Positions 61,760-64,000 of a stretch of DNA of 64,000 nt are shown here, one piece after another; position 1 is the first letter of the stretch; every line of letters begins with the position of its first letter. The position numbers were made by a program, and so were the translations under genes. The notes below the pieces were generated by a model. That model saw nothing but the letters and a program-made list of their open reading frames with translations, ran no database searches and had not been told where the DNA came from. The stretch is from contig CBDDEJ010000006.1 of the NCBI GenBank assembly GCA_965226915.1, positions 248,001 to 312,000 of the forward strand, written 5' to 3'. This DNA comes from Io17-Chloro-G2 sp965226915. Its GTDB lineage: Bacteria > Chloroflexota > Dehalococcoidia > Lucifugimonadales > UBA3495.

Positions 61760-62950
61760 ATGGCTTCAGCATTGGAAGATCTCAAGGTAGTAGACCTGAC
61801 CAGGACCCTGGCCGGTCCTTTTTGCACCATGATGTTGGGCGACATGGGCGCCGACGTCATCAAAATCGAAGAGCCCAACCACGGCGACGAGACCCGGTCT
61901 TGGACGCCATTTTGGAACGGCGAAGGCACCCAATTCTTGACCTTCAACCGCAACAAGCGGAGTCTCAGCCTCAACCTGAAGGAAAAAGAAGCGGTAGATA
62001 TCGTGCTGAACCTGGCCGCTAAGTCCGACGTGATGATCGAAAGCTTCCGGGCCGGGGCCTTGGAGCGCATGGGACTTGGCTACGAAGCAGTTCGCGAGGT
62101 CAATCCGGGAATAGTCTACTGTTCCATCTCGGGCTATGGCCGGACCGGCCCAATGGCCGAGATGCCGGGGTATGACCTGATCATCCAGGCATACAGCGGG
62201 CTGATGAACCTCACCGGCGATCCCGATGGAAACCCCATGCGGGTTGGTTTTTCGTTGGTGGACCTGTTCACCGGGATGATGGCCTATGGGTCCATCCTGA
62301 CGGCGCTGCGCCACAAAGAAAAGACCGGCGAGGGCCAGTGGATCGACACATCGCTGCTCGACGGCCAGGTAGCCACCATGAGTTACCACGCCACCGGCTA
62401 CATGGGCACCGGCGTGGAGCCGAACCGCCTGGGGTCAGGCCATCCCAGTCTGGTGCCATACCAGAGTTTCACCGCCGCTGACGGATTCTTCATCCTGGCC
62501 TGCGGCAACGACGGCCTGTACCAGCGGATGTGCGAGGGCATCGGCCGTTCGGATCTTTCCGAAGACCCCCGGTTTTTGACCAACACCGACCGGGTGGAGC
62601 ACCGGGCCGAATGCGTGGCGACGTTCAACGCCATATTTAAAAAGGAGACCGTGGCCCACTGGGTGGACCTGATCTCCAAAGCCGGCGTGCCCTGCGGCCC
62701 AATCAACCGGGTCTCCGACGTTGTGAACGACCCTCAGGTGGCGGCCCGCAACATGATTGCCGACATGCCCCATCCCAAGGTGCCCGATCTGCGGGTCCCC
62801 GCTTCTCCTTTGAAGTTGACCAAAACGCCTCCCAGCATACGCCGAACCCCGCCGGACCTGGGACAAGACAACGAAGGAGTGCTCAAAGAGTCCGGCTATG
62901 ATGCGGCCCAGATTGCCGCGTTGAAGGAAAAGGGCGTGATCGGTGGATAA
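61760..62950 (+). CDS. Class III CoA-transferase (CaiB/BaiF family)
   Basis: The 396-residue enzyme moves CoA between carboxylic acids. It shows LKVVDLTRTLAGPFCTMMLG, DMGADVIKIEEPNHGDETRS, YGRTGPMAEMPGYDLIIQAY SG and FSLVDLFTGMMAYGSILTAL containing the catalytic aspartate (VDLFTG), plus KAGVPCGPINRVSDVVNDPQ. The start at ATG 61,760 follows AGAGGTGGAA; an ATG two codons earlier is also possible. The acid substrate is unknown; an acetamidase/formamidase gene lies 0.7 kb downstream on the same strand. Confidence 0.93.
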   Translation: MASALEDLKVVDLTRTLAGPFCTMMLGDMGADVIKIEEPNHGDETRSWTPFWNGEGTQFLTFNRNKRSLSLNLKEKEAVDIVLNLAAKSDVMIESFRAGALERMGLGYEAVREVNPGIVYCSISGYGRTGPMAEMPGYDLIIQAYSGLMNLTGDPDGNPMRVGFSLVDLFTGMMAYGSILTALRHKEKTGEGQWIDTSLLDGQVATMSYHATGYMGTGVEPNRLGSGHPSLVPYQSFTAADGFFILACGNDGLYQRMCEGIGRSDLSEDPRFLTNTDRVEHRAECVATFNAIFKKETVAHWVDLISKAGVPCGPINRVSDVVNDPQVAARNMIADMPHPKVPDLRVPASPLKLTKTPPSIRRTPPDLGQDNEGVLKESGYDAAQIAALKEKGVIGG

Positions 62951-62984
62951 TCCCCGTGCTTTACGATCGCTTCAGGAGAATTGA

Positions 62985-63674
62985 TTGCCATCCCGTAAAA
63001 AAGTGAAGTTGATACACACTTCGGATACCCATCTAGGCGACATCGCGGGCCATTCCCGTTCCGCCCAAGCCCTGGAATCGGTGGTGACCTCGGTGGCCAA
63101 ACTAGAGGGCGATGTTCTATTAATGGTCGGCGACGTTTTTGACAACGCCCGGATCTCCGACGACGTGCTGGAGTTTTTCCTGGCCCAGATCGGCCGGCTG
63201 GAGGTCCCGGCGGTGGTTTTGCCGGGCAACCACGACCTTTTGGACGAAAACTCGCTGTACCACCGGGCGGCGTTTGGCGCCAAACCGGAGAACCTACACA
63301 TAATTTCTCAAAACGCCGGGGAAGCCGTAACGCTTCCTGAATTTACGTTGGACCTTTGGGGGCGGGCCATGTTGTCCCACACACCCCAATTTCGCCCGTT
63401 GGAAGGGATGCCGTCGAGCAATCCTGACAGATGGCTGGTGGCCATGGCCCACGGCCACTTCCACGTGGATGGCGACATCGACGTTCGCTCCTCGCCTATA
63501 TATCCCGATGAAGTGGCCAAGGCATCTTGCGATTACCTGGCGTTGGGCCATTGGGACCGCCACTTCGACGCCTCCCAGGGAAACGTGGTCGCGGCATATT
63601 CCGGTTCGCCGCTGGAACCCGTGGGCCGCAAAGAGTCCCGGTGGGCAATATCGCCCGTGCATAACGCCGACTGA
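62985..63674 (+). CDS. Metallophosphoesterase of the SbcD/Mre11 type
   Basis: The 229-residue protein has the calcineurin-like motifs: LIHTSDTHLGDIAGHS, LLMVGDVFDNARI, VVLPGNHDLLDENS, MAHGHFHVD and the closing ALGHWDRHF and YSGSPLEP. This is the order in SbcD/Mre11 exonucleases, but it lacks the long capping domain of SbcD (usually about 400 residues), so it may be a compact phosphoesterase instead. The start is TTG 62,985 after CAGGAGAA. It could partner SbcC at 44,125, which is only an inference. Confidence 0.85.
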   Translation: MPSRKKVKLIHTSDTHLGDIAGHSRSAQALESVVTSVAKLEGDVLLMVGDVFDNARISDDVLEFFLAQIGRLEVPAVVLPGNHDLLDENSLYHRAAFGAKPENLHIISQNAGEAVTLPEFTLDLWGRAMLSHTPQFRPLEGMPSSNPDRWLVAMAHGHFHVDGDIDVRSSPIYPDEVAKASCDYLALGHWDRHFDASQGNVVAAYSGSPLEPVGRKESRWAISPVHNAD

Positions 63675-63691
63675 GGAGGTCATCGCGGGAA

Positions 63692-64000
63692 ATGAAGCAT
63701 ATAAGCAGGGACAACCACATCTACGTATTAGAACCGGAAGCCTCGCCCGCAATAGTCATCGACTCGGGCGACGACTTGATGGTTGAGACCTGGGATGCCT
63801 TTGAAGGCGAGCGGGACCCGGCGGTCCTGGGCGAAAAATACCAGATGGGCCCGGCCACGGGGCCCATCTACGTCAATGGAGCGAAGCCCGGGGACGCGCT
63901 TAAAGTAGAATTCATATCCATCACGCCCAAGGAGGCCGCGGCCCACATGGTGATGCCCGGCCGGGGTTTCTTAGACGAGGAGTTCACCGAGGGTTATCCA
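63692..64000 (+). CDS. Acetamidase/formamidase, 3' end outside the window
   Basis: From ATG 63,692 (GAGGAGGT about 10 nt upstream) the 103 visible codons read MKHISRDNHIYVLEPEASPA, then DDLMVETWDAFEGE, GPATGPIYVNGAKPGDALKV EF and VMPGRGFLDEEF. These are the first beta strands and the ATGPIYVxGAxPGDxL signature of the acetamidase/formamidase family, which hydrolyse short amides to ammonia and acid. It closely follows the phosphoesterase gene. Confidence 0.9.
   Translation, partial: MKHISRDNHIYVLEPEASPAIVIDSGDDLMVETWDAFEGERDPAVLGEKYQMGPATGPIYVNGAKPGDALKVEFISITPKEAAAHMVMPGRGFLDEEFTEGYP

Noticed and set aside
61766..62389. 207-codon frame antisense to the CoA-transferase
   Set aside because: The CoA-transferase has all family motifs; the opposite frame has none.

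Overview
The window looks like a chromosomal piece of a Chloroflexota bacterium, probably a Dehalococcoidia/SAR202-like lineage. This is an inference from the gene content: oligopeptide and thiamine-precursor uptake, amidase and acetamidase genes, a class III CoA-transferase, transketolase split into two genes, an F420/flavin PPOX protein, and a kinase-AAA protein with a Chloroflexota-style layout. It has high-GC coding regions, many GTG/TTG starts, and no rRNA. No phylogenetic search could be run.

The window has two halves. Positions 1 to about 27,600 are an accessory graveyard. They hold a partial HigB/RelE-like toxin, pieces of restriction-modification genes, one apparently complete oligopeptide ABC operon without its ATPases (2,321-6,305), a truncated Ser/Thr kinase-AAA regulator whose relatives lie scattered as fragments at 8.9, 25.3 and 26.1 kb, and many IS elements and remnants (IS66, IS1380, ISAs1, IS3 with a nested IS630). 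Two families of short non-coding elements insert at CTAG sites. Few intact cellular genes are interspersed: a ferredoxin/flavodoxin-NADP reductase, an amidase, a cupin and a winged-helix protein. Several broken genes can be restored exactly, in frame, by removing the inserted element and one copy of the target.

From tRNA-Pro (27.6 kb) to the end the window is dense and mostly intact housekeeping DNA. It carries a TlpA-type thioredoxin, mfd, proB and proA, and a three-gene unit of two transketolase subunits plus a peroxiredoxin-like gene. A run of nucleic-acid repair and processing genes follows (mug-type uracil-DNA glycosylase, thpR, AlkA-type glycosylase, ffh, sbcC/rad50, mutM), then ileS, a thiamine salvage operon (substrate-binding protein, GYD protein, tenA, thiD), a Nudix hydrolase, ribokinase, a CoA-transferase, an SbcD-like phosphoesterase and the start of an acetamidase. 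Decay is visible here too: comF has an internal deletion, rbsK has an in-frame amber codon, the thiamine permease is a stub, and one conserved hypothetical gene is split by two short mobile elements.

The strongest unusual signal is at 36,863-37,426. The peroxiredoxin-like gene after the split transketolase reads through two in-frame TGA codons placed exactly where the family has its CxxC cysteines. A small stem-loop lies 11 and 20 nt downstream of them, as expected for a UxxU selenoprotein. The second signal is a pair of CTAG-targeting short elements (179 bp in three copies, about 152 bp in two copies) found side by side at two sites 41 kb apart.
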